DNA from: CALFVT01 sp039989855 | Lineage (GTDB): Bacteria > Pseudomonadota > Alphaproteobacteria > Caulobacterales > Maricaulaceae | Direction: 5' to 3' | Length of the DNA: 64,000 bases | NCBI GenBank assembly: GCA_039989855.1 | Contig: JBDXGZ010000027.1 | Location: 62,001-126,000 of the forward strand | Shown here: positions 25,526-35,152 of the stretch, piece after piece | Numbering within the stretch: the first letter of the stretch is position 1 | Layout of the letters: each line of letters opens with the position of its first letter | Translations under genes and position numbers: made by a program | Notes under the pieces: generated by a model | Told to the model about the DNA's origin: nothing | What the model saw: only the letters and a program-made list of their open reading frames with translations | Databases searched by the model: none

Positions 25526-26041
25526 CTAAGTGGCAGGAACAGGGCCATACTTATTCTCAGAGACTTCACCTTTGGCCACCGCAAGCCACAAACAAAACAA
25601 GACAGGCACAACCCAAAACATAATCGTAATCTCGGGCAAATGCGCTTCAATACCTGCTTGATAAGTAGAAATAATCTCCTGTCGTGTCTCCTCTGGAATT
25701 TCATCTTTACGGTCATAAACCGCAAAGGCTGAGAAGTAATCTGCCCCGCCGTAAGCCAGCATAGTGGTGATAATCACACAAAGCTCAACGCATATCATCG
25801 CGGTAAAGGCCCAAACACTACGCCCGATATCATGGAGACGTTTCGCACAGAGCGAATAGATCATATAACAATTCAGACAAAAGAAAAGTAGCGAGAGGTA
25901 GAAGCCCCAAACATTCCCTAATATTGGTTCAACGATAAATCGTTGCGGCCAATAAATAACCGCAAAGACCACAAGTCCAACAATAAAGCTTTTGCGGCCA
26001 TGGCGGCCTGCCGCGTGAAGAAGAGATTTAATCAAGAACAT
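25526..26041 (-). CDS. Second DUF805-like inner-membrane protein
   Basis: The 171-residue protein has four membrane segments. The conserved basic loop follows the second helix (YSLCAKRLHDIGRSVW), which is the DUF805 signature. It shares its layout with the neighbouring gene, including the acidic stretch before the last helix, but the sequence has diverged widely. The start at ATG 26041 is preferred over a TTG five codons earlier; neither has a strong ribosome site. The upstream 164-base gap to osmC contains nothing I can assign. Confidence 0.8.
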   Translation of the reverse strand: MFLIKSLLHAAGRHGRKSFIVGLVVFAVIYWPQRFIVEPILGNVWGFYLSLLFFCLNCYMIYSLCAKRLHDIGRSVWAFTAMICVELCVIITTMLAYGGADYFSAFAVYDRKDEIPEETRQEIISTYQAGIEAHLPEITIMFWVVPVLFCLWLAVAKGEVSENKYGPVPAT

Positions 26042-26205
26042 GCAGCGACCTAACAAGTGCGCCCGTCTTTGGCTAGACTATTTTTGGGCAAGACTATTTT
26101 TGTCGCAGCCTTAACGCCGCGGTAGGCCATATTATCAATAAAGCGTACCAACACCGCATAGAGCTCGAATGAAGGACCTTAGTATGAGACGTACTATCGA
26201 ATTAT

Positions 26206-26601
26206 CTAGGTAACCTCGACGGTTTCAACCAGCGCTGAATGGGCCAGCATTTTATGCACGGGGCATTTATTGGCAATCTCGACCAGACGCGCCCGTTGAT
26301 CGACGGACAACTCCCCCGTCATGGTAATTTGGCGAACAAACACGGTCTGACCATCACGATTTTCATGACTGACGAGGCAGGACACATGCTCAAGCGGCCA
26401 TTTTTTTCGACCTGCATACATACGCAGCGTTATCGTTGTGCAGCCGCCAAGCCCAGCGCAGACATATTCGAAGGGTGACGGGCCGAGGTCGGCGCTATTA
26501 AATTCGAGCGGTTCATCGACATATTGTTTATGTCCGCGAACTTCTACATCATTTGTATATTTTCCGCCGGGGCGTTCTTTGACAAGCACAGGTGCACCCA
26601 T
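26206..26601 (-). CDS. OsmC family protein
   Basis: The 131-residue protein has the two reactive cysteines of the OsmC/Ohr fold in context: GLGGCTTITLRMYA and ANKCPVHKMLAHS. The GPSPFEYVCAGLG segment precedes the first. Family members reduce organic hydroperoxides or act as related thiol enzymes in the cytoplasm. The YhfA-like subgroup, to which the spacing points, is less well characterised. It lies 10 bases downstream of the ATP12 gene and may be the last gene of that operon. Confidence 0.9.
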   Translation of the reverse strand: MGAPVLVKERPGGKYTNDVEVRGHKQYVDEPLEFNSADLGPSPFEYVCAGLGGCTTITLRMYAGRKKWPLEHVSCLVSHENRDGQTVFVRQITMTGELSVDQRARLVEIANKCPVHKMLAHSALVETVEVT

Positions 26602-26611
26602 AATAATTCTC

Positions 26612-27304
26612 CTAAATCAAATCTGCGAGAGCAAATGTTTCGCGGCGGATATACTCCGTGCGCTCCGTCGCTTCTTCATCCTCACCCCATTGCTCGATTT
26701 GGTAGGCTTCGTCTAGACGCGACAGTTCAAATGCTTGTGAGGCGGTGAGGTGTTTTTTCATCACCGCTAGGCCCAAAACGGCAGACCCGAGGACGGAGGT
26801 AAAATGAACGAGCAGCGTCAAATCAATATTGTCAAAGCCTCTCGCATGGGTCGCCATAGCGTCTAAAGAGGCCTCGTCTTGGGTGATGGCCATAATGCCT
26901 GTGACTGACTGTAACGTAACGTCCAATGTAGCCGCCCAATCCAAAACAGGCTGCCAACGCTCAATTTGCCGCGTGGTTAGATCCGACGGAGCGGCCGCGC
27001 GGTAACAGAGTAGATCCGTCTGAGCAAAGCGGCGGGCTTCTGCAATGAGAGCATCACGACGTGTTGGTGTCTGCTCACACGCTACATTCATCAGCCGCGT
27101 ACAGGGCATGAGACTCGGGTTAATCTCCTCAAGCTGCGCCTCCCACTCTGCGGCCACTAATGCCGCGCGGCGCTCGCTATCAATAATCAAAGGCTGTTTT
27201 TTCGGCGTTTTTAAAACTCTGCCGTCAAGGGTAATCACATAGCCATCGTCTTGCGCGGCGACTGCCACCTCTTTATAAAATCGTCTTGCGAGGACCGTGC
27301 TCAT
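26612..27304 (-). CDS. ATP12-family F1-ATPase assembly chaperone
   Basis: The 230-residue protein matches ATP12. It has the N-terminal RRFYKEVAVAAQDDGYVITLDGRVLKTPKK beta region, the AAEWEAQLEEINPSLMPCTRLMNVA helix, TDLLCYRA, and a C-terminal EIEQWGEDEEATERTE-like block. In mitochondria ATP12 binds the free alpha subunit of F1 before hexamer assembly, and the alphaproteobacterial protein is its ancestor. Its ATG overlaps the upstream phosphatase stop by 4 bases (ATGA), so translation is probably coupled. It is part of the conserved crcB, pseudouridine synthase, HAD, ATP12 order. Confidence 0.92.
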   Translation of the reverse strand: MSTVLARRFYKEVAVAAQDDGYVITLDGRVLKTPKKQPLIIDSERRAALVAAEWEAQLEEINPSLMPCTRLMNVACEQTPTRRDALIAEARRFAQTDLLCYRAAAPSDLTTRQIERWQPVLDWAATLDVTLQSVTGIMAITQDEASLDAMATHARGFDNIDLTLLVHFTSVLGSAVLGLAVMKKHLTASQAFELSRLDEAYQIEQWGEDEEATERTEYIRRETFALADLI

Positions 27305-27978
27305 GAGACCATAACCTTTTCAAAGTCAAATAATTTATCCGCAAGCGCGTCCATCGTCGAGACCACAACATCGGCGGGAACTTGCTCTAATTCTTCGCGC
27401 GTATGAAAGCCCCAATCAACACCAATCGTGGCGACACTTGCCGCTTGCGCCATTAATATATCAAAGCTCGTATCGCCAATCACTACCGCCTCTTCGGGAC
27501 GGCGTGAGAGCGCTTTCAAATTGGCGTCCACCATAAAGGGGTGCGGTTTCCCCGGCCCATCATCGGCGCAATAATGAGCGTCGATTAAAGGCGCCCACTT
27601 CATGCGTTTGATGATGGCGTCCAAGCCTTTACGCGATTTGCCTGTGGCAATGCCAATTTCCCACCCATCGGTGCGCAACCTATCCAATAAATCGGCCACA
27701 CCATCATAAAGCGGTGCTTGAGTTTCAGGATGTTTACGAAATTCAATGAAGGCGTCTTTATAATGCTGTGTGATACGCGCAATTCCGTCGGCGTCCACCT
27801 CATGCGGAGCAATGCGGTCAATCGCGACCTCAAGCGAAAGCCCAACGATTGTTCGCGTTACATCATAACCCGGAGCCGCCAGGCCTTCTTTTTCAAAAGC
27901 TGCATCCATCGACAAAGAAATAATCTTACGACTATCAACCAAGGTTCCGTCAACATCGAAAATAGCGAAAGGCTTCAC
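27301..27978 (-). CDS. HAD-IA phosphatase (phosphoglycolate phosphatase-like)
   Basis: The 225-residue HAD hydrolase has motif I DVDGTLVDS, motif II in GIATGKSRKGLD and a late motif (VVIGDTSFDILMAQAA) with the metal-binding Asp. The helical cap between motif I and II is that of subfamily IA, near Gph/pyrophosphatase types. Substrate cannot be read from sequence. The gene sits between the pseudouridine synthase (3-base gap) and ATP12 (4-base overlap). This order is conserved in Alphaproteobacteria but does not define the substrate. Confidence 0.9.
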   Translation of the reverse strand: MKPFAIFDVDGTLVDSRKIISLSMDAAFEKEGLAAPGYDVTRTIVGLSLEVAIDRIAPHEVDADGIARITQHYKDAFIEFRKHPETQAPLYDGVADLLDRLRTDGWEIGIATGKSRKGLDAIIKRMKWAPLIDAHYCADDGPGKPHPFMVDANLKALSRRPEEAVVIGDTSFDILMAQAASVATIGVDWGFHTREELEQVPADVVVSTMDALADKLFDFEKVMVS

Positions 27979-27981
27979 GCC

Positions 27982-28968
27982 TTACCCCTCCTCAAATGGA
28001 GGAATGGTTTGTCCCTCATTAAAACCGAGAGTTTCAAAGGCTGATTTCATATGGGTCGGCATAGGTGCGGTAAAACTAAGCATATGCCCGTCAGGGTGCG
28101 GCACAGAAATAGAGTAGGCATGGAGATGCAGCTTATTATCAAGCCCCCCTGGTAGTGGCCGATCGGTCATATAGCGCGGGTCCCCTGCAAGCGGCGCACC
28201 GAGGAGCTGCATATGCAACCGTAATTGATGGGTGCGTCCTGTGAGGGGCTGCATCACCACCCACGCGGCTTTATTGCCTGCGCTGGCCACAGATTGATAA
28301 AGCGTGCGCGCATGTTTCGCACCGGGTGTGCCGTGACGCACGGCTTCCATAACTTCTTTACCTTCGTGTTTGTTGCCGAAGCGGTTATCCAAACGCCCCT
28401 TGGCCATATAGCCTTTAATCTCGCCAACCGTCGGCTTCACCACGCCATTAGTAACGCCCCAATATATTTTCTCGGCGCGACGACTTTGGAAACTGCGGCC
28501 CAACCACCCGGCTGATTTCACAGATTTTGCTACGAGCAACACGCCCGATGTATCGCGGTCAAGCCTATGTACCAAACGGCATCCTTCTCCGAGTGCAGGG
28601 AGCATACCGTCAATATGGCGAATGGTTTTACTGCCTCCCTGTACCGCGAGGCCAATAGGTTTATTGAGGACAATCAAATCATCATCTTCATAAACCACAA
28701 GGCTGCGCATAAAACCTATATCTTGGTCAGAAACAGGCCTATCGGTTTTAATCTCTGACGGTTCTGGCAGAGGCGGGACGCGAACAATTTCGCCTGCACT
28801 GAGACGGTAATTTCCCTTGGCCCGTTTGCCGTTAACCCGTAGCTGACCTGTGCGGAGTAATTTCTCGACACGGCCATGGGCGATATGCGGAAACTGCCGC
28901 TTAAACCAACGGTCAAGGCGGGAGTCCGCATCACCAGACGTAATCTCAATTTGTTGAACACCACTCAT
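27982..28968 (-). CDS. rluC: RluA-family 23S rRNA pseudouridine synthase (RluC-like)
   Basis: The 328-residue enzyme has an N-terminal S4 RNA-binding domain (about 12-70, ARGRVEKLLRTGQLRVNGKRAKGNYRL-like). The RluA catalytic domain follows, with the conserved HRLDRDTSGVLLVAK motif whose Asp is the catalytic residue. A late LTGRTHQLRLHMQLLG block is also present. RluC makes pseudouridines at 955, 2504 and 2580 of E. coli 23S rRNA. RluC is the usual label for this operon position, although RluD-like specificity cannot be excluded by eye. It starts just after crcB and ends 3 bases before the HAD phosphatase. Confidence 0.9.
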   Translation of the reverse strand: MSGVQQIEITSGDADSRLDRWFKRQFPHIAHGRVEKLLRTGQLRVNGKRAKGNYRLSAGEIVRVPPLPEPSEIKTDRPVSDQDIGFMRSLVVYEDDDLIVLNKPIGLAVQGGSKTIRHIDGMLPALGEGCRLVHRLDRDTSGVLLVAKSVKSAGWLGRSFQSRRAEKIYWGVTNGVVKPTVGEIKGYMAKGRLDNRFGNKHEGKEVMEAVRHGTPGAKHARTLYQSVASAGNKAAWVVMQPLTGRTHQLRLHMQLLGAPLAGDPRYMTDRPLPGGLDNKLHLHAYSISVPHPDGHMLSFTAPMPTHMKSAFETLGFNEGQTIPPFEEG

Positions 28969-28986
28969 ATCGTTTTCCTGCTGACC

Positions 28987-29373
28987 TTACGCGGTCCCAA
29001 AGGCTTTACGGCCAAGCCACAGGCCCACCGCAATCACTAAAAGTGAGATAATAACTGATCCTAAGACATAGGTAATAAAGGCACTGATACCCTTATCGCG
29101 AACGAGGTTTATGGCGTCTAATGAAAAACTGCTGAACGTCGTAAAACCGCCCAAAAGCCCAACGCCAATAAATAATCTTGCGCTCTCGCTCCCCGCGCCT
29201 TTCAACGCCAACCACGCCACTAAAAGCCCCATGAGAAAGCTGCCGAGGATATTAGCGCTCATCGTTCCGTAAGAGAAATCATGACTACTCAGGCGGTCAA
29301 TCCACAGCCCAAGCCCGTAACGGCTTGACGCGCCAATGGCCCCGCCGAGGGCAACATATAAAAGTCCGTTCAT
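28987..29373 (-). CDS. crcB: Fluoride channel CrcB/Fluc
   Basis: The 128-residue protein has four membrane helices and the Fluc signatures. These are GGAIGASSRYGLG, a NILGSFLMGLL segment with the pore Asn, and GGFTTFSSFSLDA with the phenylalanines and the central sodium-binding region. Fluc dimers export fluoride. ATG 29373 has AAGGA eight bases upstream; the 17 upstream in-frame codons are not needed. No fluoride riboswitch was recognised in the short leader. Confidence 0.93.
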   Translation of the reverse strand: MNGLLYVALGGAIGASSRYGLGLWIDRLSSHDFSYGTMSANILGSFLMGLLVAWLALKGAGSESARLFIGVGLLGGFTTFSSFSLDAINLVRDKGISAFITYVLGSVIISLLVIAVGLWLGRKAFGTA

Positions 29374-29461
29374 AACGACATCCTTATCCGCGCGCCTGAT
29401 ACGCGCTAAACGGAAGAGCGGCAAGACAATATGTCGGTGTGTTAAGAGCCTTTCGGTAAAT

Positions 29462-31846
29462 CTAATGCTCGGGTAGGAATATCTCGCGCTTGCCGCCGCT
29501 TCGGGCTTCGCTGATCATGCCTTCTTCTTCCATACGGTCGATGAGGTCGGCGGCGCGGTTATAGCCGATGGAGAGCTTACGTTGAATATAAGAGGTCGAG
29601 GCTTTACGGTCACGAGCTACAATGGCCACGGCTTGATCAAACAGCTCGGTTTTACCGCCCGAGCTATCCCCGCCGCCGTCAAGCGCCGCGGATTCTTCAG
29701 GGTCTTCGGTGATTTCGTGCATATAATCAGGTGTGCCTTGGGCTTTAACAAAGGCGGCAATGCGTTCAACTTCACCGTCCGACACAAACGGGCCATGAAG
29801 GCGACGCGGACGGCCTGTCCCCATATACAGCATATCACCATTGCCAAGGAGCTGCTCCGCACCTTGTTCACCAAGAATGGTACGGCTATCGATTTTAGAG
29901 CCGACACGGAAAGATACGCGCGTTGGGAAATTAGCTTTAATAGTCCCTGTAATCACGTCAACAGATGGGCGCTGCGTAGCCATAATCATATGGATACCCG
30001 CCGCTCGTGCCATTTGCGCGAGGCGCTGAACCGCCCCTTCAATGTCCTTACCTGCAACCATCATCAGGTCGGCCATTTCGTCGATAATCACAACGATGTA
30101 AGGCATCGGCTCATAATGTAGCTCTTCGGTTTCGTAAGTCGGATCGCCTGTTTCTTTATCATACCCTGTCATGACCGTGCGCGTCATCACTTCGCCGCGT
30201 GCCTTCGCTTCGGCGACTTTTTCATTATAACCTGCCATATTCCGCACGCCCATTTTGGACATTTTGCGGTAACGGTCTTCCATTTCACGCACCGTCCACT
30301 TCAGGGCAACAACAGCCTTTTTCGGCTCTGTCACCACAGGCGCGAGCAAATGCGGCGCACCGTCATACACAGACAATTCGAGCATTTTCGGATCGATCAT
30401 GATGAACTTACATTGCTCAGGCGTCAGCTTATACATCAAGCTAAGGATCATGGCATTAACCGCCACCGATTTACCTGAACCTGTCGTACCTGCGACAAGC
30501 AAATGCGGCATCTTCGCAAGATCAGCGATGAACGGCGTGCCGCCAATATCTTCACCCATAATCAAAGGCAGGCTTTCAGGGGCGTTCACAAATGTCTCAC
30601 TCGCGAGCATATTTTTCAGCCACACGGTTTCGCGGCGGCGGTTCGGCATTTCAATACCCATCGCGTTACGGCCCGGAACCACGGCGATACGCGCCGACTG
30701 GGCGCTCATATTGCGTGCAATGTCATCAGAGAGATTAATCACGCGCTGACTTTTCACGCCAGGTGCAGGCTCAAATTCAAACAAGGTAACAACAGGGCCA
30801 GGGCTGACTTGGCCCATCTCACCTTTAATACCGTAATCTTCCAACACGCGGTGAAGCTGCTCTGATTGCCGTTGCAACATGCCTGGATCGGCGGTCGCCA
30901 TGCGCGGCGGCGGCGTTTTCAATAGATCAATACCAGGAAGGATGAAATCTGATCCATCTGGAAAATGAAACTCTGGTTTTTTCGGCTTCGGTGCGCGTTT
31001 CTTCTTTGGTTTTGGTGCAACCGCTGCAGGGGTTGCGGCGGGCGTCGGTGTGTAAACAGGCGCAGGGGCTGGCGTATATACAGGCGCAGGGGCCGCATCG
31101 GGCACATGGGCGAATCGCCGCTCAAAGCCATCGCCCTGTGCAATTTCATCACCGTAATTACTATTAATTTTTCGGCTGACCCACTGAATGAGTTGATCAA
31201 GGCGCACACGGAAGGTTGCCCAAATAAGGCCTGCCGCATCAGCAATTTCAAGAAAGTCTTTTCCAACGATGCCAACATAACGGGCCAAACAAAAAGCACT
31301 TGCAACGAAAAAACAAAGCGTGACAACAAAACCAGACAAAGGAATATTCAGCGCTTCAAGTCCGCCGCGAAAGTTCAAATAAAACAGATCACCAATCCAA
31401 CCGCCAAGGCCCGTTCCCATGGGCCAATATTTCGGAATGGGAAAACCCGACAACATAACGGTTCCAAAAAATATAATACCCGCAATGAGAGAAACACGAC
31501 CCCATGATTGCAACTTCGTACGAACTGTTGGTTTGACGAACAAACGTCTAAGACCAACATATCCCATCATTAACGCAACCAGATAACTTCCAGCGCCCAT
31601 AATTTGCATCATCCAATTTGATAGATTAGCTCCCGGATGACCTAAGATATTTTTGACTTTACCAATACCTGCCGTATCGCCTGTTGGATCATACGGGCTA
31701 TATGTCATAATAACCCCAAGCAGGAGGATGCTCACACCACATGCGACCAAACCAATAATAGCCCTACGAAAAGCAGCAAGCCCTCCAATATTTGGCCCAT
31801 CAACTAAGTTTTGGGCCATTGCGCTATCATAATCAGTCATCGCCAT
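29462..31846 (-). CDS. ftsK: DNA translocase FtsK
   Basis: The 794-residue protein has four membrane helices in the first 190 residues. A Pro/Ala/Lys-rich linker follows (about 240-295; APAPVYTPAPAPVYTP repeats). The motor domain has Walker A GTTGSGKS at 453-460, a VVIIDEMADLMM Walker B and MATQRPSVDVITGTIKANFP. A C-terminal winged-helix gamma domain ends in EEEGMISEARSGGKREI and would read KOPS. FtsK coordinates division with chromosome dimer resolution at dif through XerCD. The linker is short compared with E. coli. ATG 31846 lies 9 bases behind GGAG; MTDYD two codons later is an alternative. Confidence 0.96.
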   Translation of the reverse strand: MAMTDYDSAMAQNLVDGPNIGGLAAFRRAIIGLVACGVSILLLGVIMTYSPYDPTGDTAGIGKVKNILGHPGANLSNWMMQIMGAGSYLVALMMGYVGLRRLFVKPTVRTKLQSWGRVSLIAGIIFFGTVMLSGFPIPKYWPMGTGLGGWIGDLFYLNFRGGLEALNIPLSGFVVTLCFFVASAFCLARYVGIVGKDFLEIADAAGLIWATFRVRLDQLIQWVSRKINSNYGDEIAQGDGFERRFAHVPDAAPAPVYTPAPAPVYTPTPAATPAAVAPKPKKKRAPKPKKPEFHFPDGSDFILPGIDLLKTPPPRMATADPGMLQRQSEQLHRVLEDYGIKGEMGQVSPGPVVTLFEFEPAPGVKSQRVINLSDDIARNMSAQSARIAVVPGRNAMGIEMPNRRRETVWLKNMLASETFVNAPESLPLIMGEDIGGTPFIADLAKMPHLLVAGTTGSGKSVAVNAMILSLMYKLTPEQCKFIMIDPKMLELSVYDGAPHLLAPVVTEPKKAVVALKWTVREMEDRYRKMSKMGVRNMAGYNEKVAEAKARGEVMTRTVMTGYDKETGDPTYETEELHYEPMPYIVVIIDEMADLMMVAGKDIEGAVQRLAQMARAAGIHMIMATQRPSVDVITGTIKANFPTRVSFRVGSKIDSRTILGEQGAEQLLGNGDMLYMGTGRPRRLHGPFVSDGEVERIAAFVKAQGTPDYMHEITEDPEESAALDGGGDSSGGKTELFDQAVAIVARDRKASTSYIQRKLSIGYNRAADLIDRMEEEGMISEARSGGKREIFLPEH

Positions 31847-32001
31847 AGGGGACGGCTCCTTGGGAGGTAAATGGATTAACAGATAGTGAAGCTTAGGCGT
31901 AAACAGCCCGTTAAGAGCGTGTAAAGATTTGGGAATAAATTTAGGCTTATGCGCCCATTTGCACCATAGATTTATAAGCTCAAAGCCGCTACAGCGTGAC
32001 T

Positions 32002-33231
32002 ATGGTTAAACACGCACCACTTTATGATTATGACGCGCTGATTATAGGCGGCGGAATTGTCGGGCTAACGATGGCCCTTACGAGCGCACATCACGGCCTA
32101 AAAGTGGCCTTGATTGACCGCAATGACTTTTCCAAGCCCTCCCGCGATGGCCGCGCCTATGCGCTCTCTGCCTCTAGCCTCAACTTGTTTGATCACCTTG
32201 GTATAGAGGCTCTTCGCGCTGCCGCTGAGCCGATGGTGGACATGAAGGTCGAAGAGGCCAAGCGCGGACAGGCGCCCTCGCCGTTTAAATTATCCTTCGC
32301 CGCCGATAAACAATCTGATGAGCAAAGCGCTCCCCTCGCGTTTATGCTAGAGGCGAAAATTCTAACACGTGCTCTACAAGACCGCATCAAGACATCCTCG
32401 AATATCACGGTTATGTCTCAAGCCACCGCCGCAGGCCTAAAGCAAACCGCAGGTTTTGCAGAAATCACGCTTGAAACAGGGCAAGCCCTACGTGCGCCGC
32501 TTGTGATTGCCGCAGACGGCGGCCCGTCGCGTATTCGCCAATGGGCAGGCATCGGCGTGCGCCGCGATGATTATAATCAATCCGTTGTCGTCACCAATGT
32601 GCAATTTGAAAAGCCACACGGCGGCGTGTCACGGCAAATTTTTTATAATGGACAGCCCTTCGCTTTGCTCCCAATGACAGGCAACCGCGCGCAAGTGCCG
32701 TGGTTTGATACGCACAATGCAATCAAAGCCGCCTTAGCTTTATCTGAGGATGATTTCGTACAAGAAATTAGCCACCGCTTTCACGGGAATTACGGAAATA
32801 TCTCCCTCCTCTCGCCGCGCTATAGCTACCCTGTCGCCTTGCAAGTGGCCGATAGCTACACCGCGCCGCGTGTCGCATTGATCGGAGACGCCGCGCACCA
32901 AATTAGCCCCCTGATCGGTCAAGGCCTCAATTTGGGCCTCAGAGACGCGGCCAGCCTCGCCGCCGTTTTGCATGAGGCCAAACAAACAGGGCAAGATCTC
33001 GGCGGGCCTATCTTAGGCGATTATGCCAATTGGCGCGGCATCGACGGGCGCGCTCTCGCCATGACGACTGATATGCTGACCAAACTCTACGCTATCCAGC
33101 GTGGCCCTCTCGCCCACCTTCGCCGCCTCGGTGTTGGAGCCGTGAATAAAAGCAACCCGCTGAAATCCCTCCTCGCGCTTGAGGCCACAGGGACAACGGG
33201 CACAGTCCCGCCGCTATTGCAGCCTCTATAA
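32002..33231 (+). CDS. UbiH/VisC-family FAD-dependent ubiquinone hydroxylase
   Basis: The 409-residue flavoprotein has the dinucleotide-binding ALIIGGGIVGLTMAL start, a DG motif in VIAADGGPSRIR, and the GDAAHQISPLIGQGLNLGLRDA motif typical of aromatic-ring monooxygenases. UbiH/UbiF/UbiL members hydroxylate the ubiquinone precursor ring at the inner membrane; which position this one modifies cannot be told. An in-frame GTG at 31996 precedes the ATG by two codons. It diverges from ftsK, and rlmN follows 75 bases downstream in the same direction. Confidence 0.9.
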   Translation: MVKHAPLYDYDALIIGGGIVGLTMALTSAHHGLKVALIDRNDFSKPSRDGRAYALSASSLNLFDHLGIEALRAAAEPMVDMKVEEAKRGQAPSPFKLSFAADKQSDEQSAPLAFMLEAKILTRALQDRIKTSSNITVMSQATAAGLKQTAGFAEITLETGQALRAPLVIAADGGPSRIRQWAGIGVRRDDYNQSVVVTNVQFEKPHGGVSRQIFYNGQPFALLPMTGNRAQVPWFDTHNAIKAALALSEDDFVQEISHRFHGNYGNISLLSPRYSYPVALQVADSYTAPRVALIGDAAHQISPLIGQGLNLGLRDAASLAAVLHEAKQTGQDLGGPILGDYANWRGIDGRALAMTTDMLTKLYAIQRGPLAHLRRLGVGAVNKSNPLKSLLALEATGTTGTVPPLLQPL

Positions 33232-33306
33232 GGACTCACCTCTTAAACGCGGGTTTTACAGCCTTGCCTCTCGCCAAGCAGAGTTTAATCGTGTAAGGGC
33301 GCGCCC

Positions 33307-34482
33307 ATGGTTCAGACGCTTATTGATAATCCCGCTCCAGAATTTGATACGCCGCGCGATGCGGACGGTAAAATCCTGCTTGTCGGGTTGGGCCGTAAAG
33401 CCATTGCGCATCACCTCTCCGAATTTGGTATAGACGCAAAAAAAGTACGAATGCGTACCACCCAAGTCTGGCATTGGATCTATCATTGGGGGGCGCGGGA
33501 GTTCTCTGAGATGAGCAATATCGCCAAGCCTCTACGTGAGAAAATGGCGGAGAGCTTCTCCCTCGCACGGCCCGAAATTGTCGAGCGCCAAGTCAGTGTT
33601 GACGGCACACGCAAATATCTCATTCGCATGGGACCGGGTATTGAAGTCGAAAGCGTCTTTATTCCTGATGTCTCTAAGACAGGCGCACTCTGTGTATCTT
33701 CCCAAGTGGGTTGCACATTGACCTGTAAGTTCTGCCATACGGGGACGCAAAAGCTCGTGCGAAATCTCACCCCGCGCGAGATTGTGCTGCAAGTCATTGC
33801 GGCTCGTGATGACCTTGGCGAATGGCCGAGTAGTACCAAAGACCGCAAGCTGACCAATATTGTTTTCATGGGCATGGGCGAACCTCTTTACAATACGGAC
33901 TTTGTCGGCGATGCGCTCGACATTATCTGTTCTGACAATGGCCTGATGGTTGGGCGTCGCCGCATTACCGTTTCGACCTCTGGCGTTGTACCCGAGATTG
34001 TCCCGCTCGGAGAGCGCACCTCGGCTATGCTCGCCATATCTCTACACGCTGCCAATGATGATCTGCGCGAACAGATCATGCCGATTAACCGCAAATATCC
34101 TCTGGCCCAACTGCGCGACGCCTGCCTGAATTATCCGGGGCTATCGAACTCCCGCCGTATTACTTTTGAATATGTTATGCTCAAGGGCGTTAACGACCAA
34201 AAGAAACATGCCAAGCAACTCATTCGCTTCCTCGAAGGCATACCTGCCAAAGTCAACCTCATCCCATTTAACCCGTGGCCCGGTAGTCCGTATGAGTGTT
34301 CCGATTGGGAGACCATCGAAGCCTTCTCCGATATGATCAACCGCGCAGGCTACGCCTCTCCCATCCGTACTCCAAGAGGCCGAGACATCCTCGCCGCCTG
34401 TGGACAGCTTAAATCCGAATCGGAAAAAATGCGCGCCAGTGAGAAACGGAAGATGGAGAATCAGGCCCAAGGAAACGCTTAG
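33307..34482 (+). CDS. rlmN: 23S rRNA A2503 / tRNA A37 C2-methyltransferase RlmN
   Basis: The 391-residue radical-SAM enzyme has C136-x3-C140-x2-C143 (CTLTCKFC) for the [4Fe-4S] cluster and the GMGEPLYN motif. A TVSTSGVVPEI segment and a late Cys in ILAACGQ follow; the last forms the mixed intermediate needed by RlmN. It methylates C2 of A2503 in 23S rRNA and A37 in some tRNAs, which supports decoding accuracy. No unusual features appear apart from a Lys/Glu-rich C-terminal tail. Confidence 0.96.
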   Translation: MVQTLIDNPAPEFDTPRDADGKILLVGLGRKAIAHHLSEFGIDAKKVRMRTTQVWHWIYHWGAREFSEMSNIAKPLREKMAESFSLARPEIVERQVSVDGTRKYLIRMGPGIEVESVFIPDVSKTGALCVSSQVGCTLTCKFCHTGTQKLVRNLTPREIVLQVIAARDDLGEWPSSTKDRKLTNIVFMGMGEPLYNTDFVGDALDIICSDNGLMVGRRRITVSTSGVVPEIVPLGERTSAMLAISLHAANDDLREQIMPINRKYPLAQLRDACLNYPGLSNSRRITFEYVMLKGVNDQKKHAKQLIRFLEGIPAKVNLIPFNPWPGSPYECSDWETIEAFSDMINRAGYASPIRTPRGRDILAACGQLKSESEKMRASEKRKMENQAQGNA

Positions 34483-34496
34483 ATATTACGCTTACC

Positions 34497-34973
34497 TCAA
34501 CCCCTCACAATATTCATCAACCCCGTTCCGACAAGAAATAGCCCAGCCAACGCCATGCCCAACGCGAAAGCCATGGCCCCCATATTGGGTTTTGATACCC
34601 CTTTTATATAAACAGAATCCGACGGGTTATCGGGATTAACATAAACTGTAGCCTTCCCGCGGTTGGGGCGGATTAATTGCCCTTTACTGTAGGGGCCGAA
34701 ACCTGTGCGCTCACCCGAATAATCTTTACCCTCATATTGATAATTATAAACGATATCCGCATGCGGATTATCCACTTGGCCGCCCGTGCGGGAATACTTA
34801 CTGCCTTTGGCATTCGATGAGCGAATATTAAACTGTTCAACCTGCGCCTCGACAGGAACCCAGGCCTCACTCGCTTGGCCTTGCTGGTATAATCCATAAG
34901 TATAAGGCCCTAATTTCGAGGCGAAAAAAAGACACAACGCACCGCAAAGAATTTTGATAATACCCTTCAACAT
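34497..34973 (-). CDS. DUF3592 membrane protein
   Basis: The 158-residue protein has an N-terminal hydrophobic helix (about 5-24). A soluble DUF3592 domain follows with WVPVEAQVEQF, then VYNYQYEGKDYSGER, and TVYVNPDNPSDSVY. A C-terminal membrane helix (about 132-152) is flanked by glycine residues. The family function is unknown. The ATG at 34973 with a GAGGA ribosome site gives the expected N-terminus; the frame continues ten codons upstream. It is convergent with rlmN, only 14 bases away. Confidence 0.85.
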   Translation of the reverse strand: MLKGIIKILCGALCLFFASKLGPYTYGLYQQGQASEAWVPVEAQVEQFNIRSSNAKGSKYSRTGGQVDNPHADIVYNYQYEGKDYSGERTGFGPYSKGQLIRPNRGKATVYVNPDNPSDSVYIKGVSKPNMGAMAFALGMALAGLFLVGTGLMNIVRG

Positions 34974-35113
34974 TTTAGTGTCCTCATATTTTAATTCGCC
35001 CAATGGCCCCTTACTCGTAATTTTATAAAAAATGGAATCACTCCATAATTATATAGCGATAAAGATACCGTAAACGGCTGTGACAACAGCATTGCAATCC
35101 CCCTGAAAATAAC

Positions 35114-35131
35114 CTATCAATAGGTAGATAG
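35114..35131. promoter_or_regulatory. Candidate autoregulatory operator of the TetR gene
   Basis: CTATCAATAGGTAGATAG contains CTATC and GATAG arms eight bases apart. It overlaps a perfect CCTATCAATAGG palindrome that starts one base earlier. It lies 21 bases before the tetR start codon, the usual place for TetR self-repression. No other gene nearby shows a matching site that I could find by eye. Confidence 0.5.
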
Positions 35132-35152
35132 ACTTTCATAAGGAATGGCGCG

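Noticed and set aside
26042..26205. 26-codon frame between osmC and the DUF805 gene
   Set aside because: There is no clear ribosome site, no recognisable feature, and nothing else to support translation.
29374..29461. Fluoride riboswitch upstream of crcB
   Set aside because: The leader is short and I could not find the conserved pseudoknot sequence.
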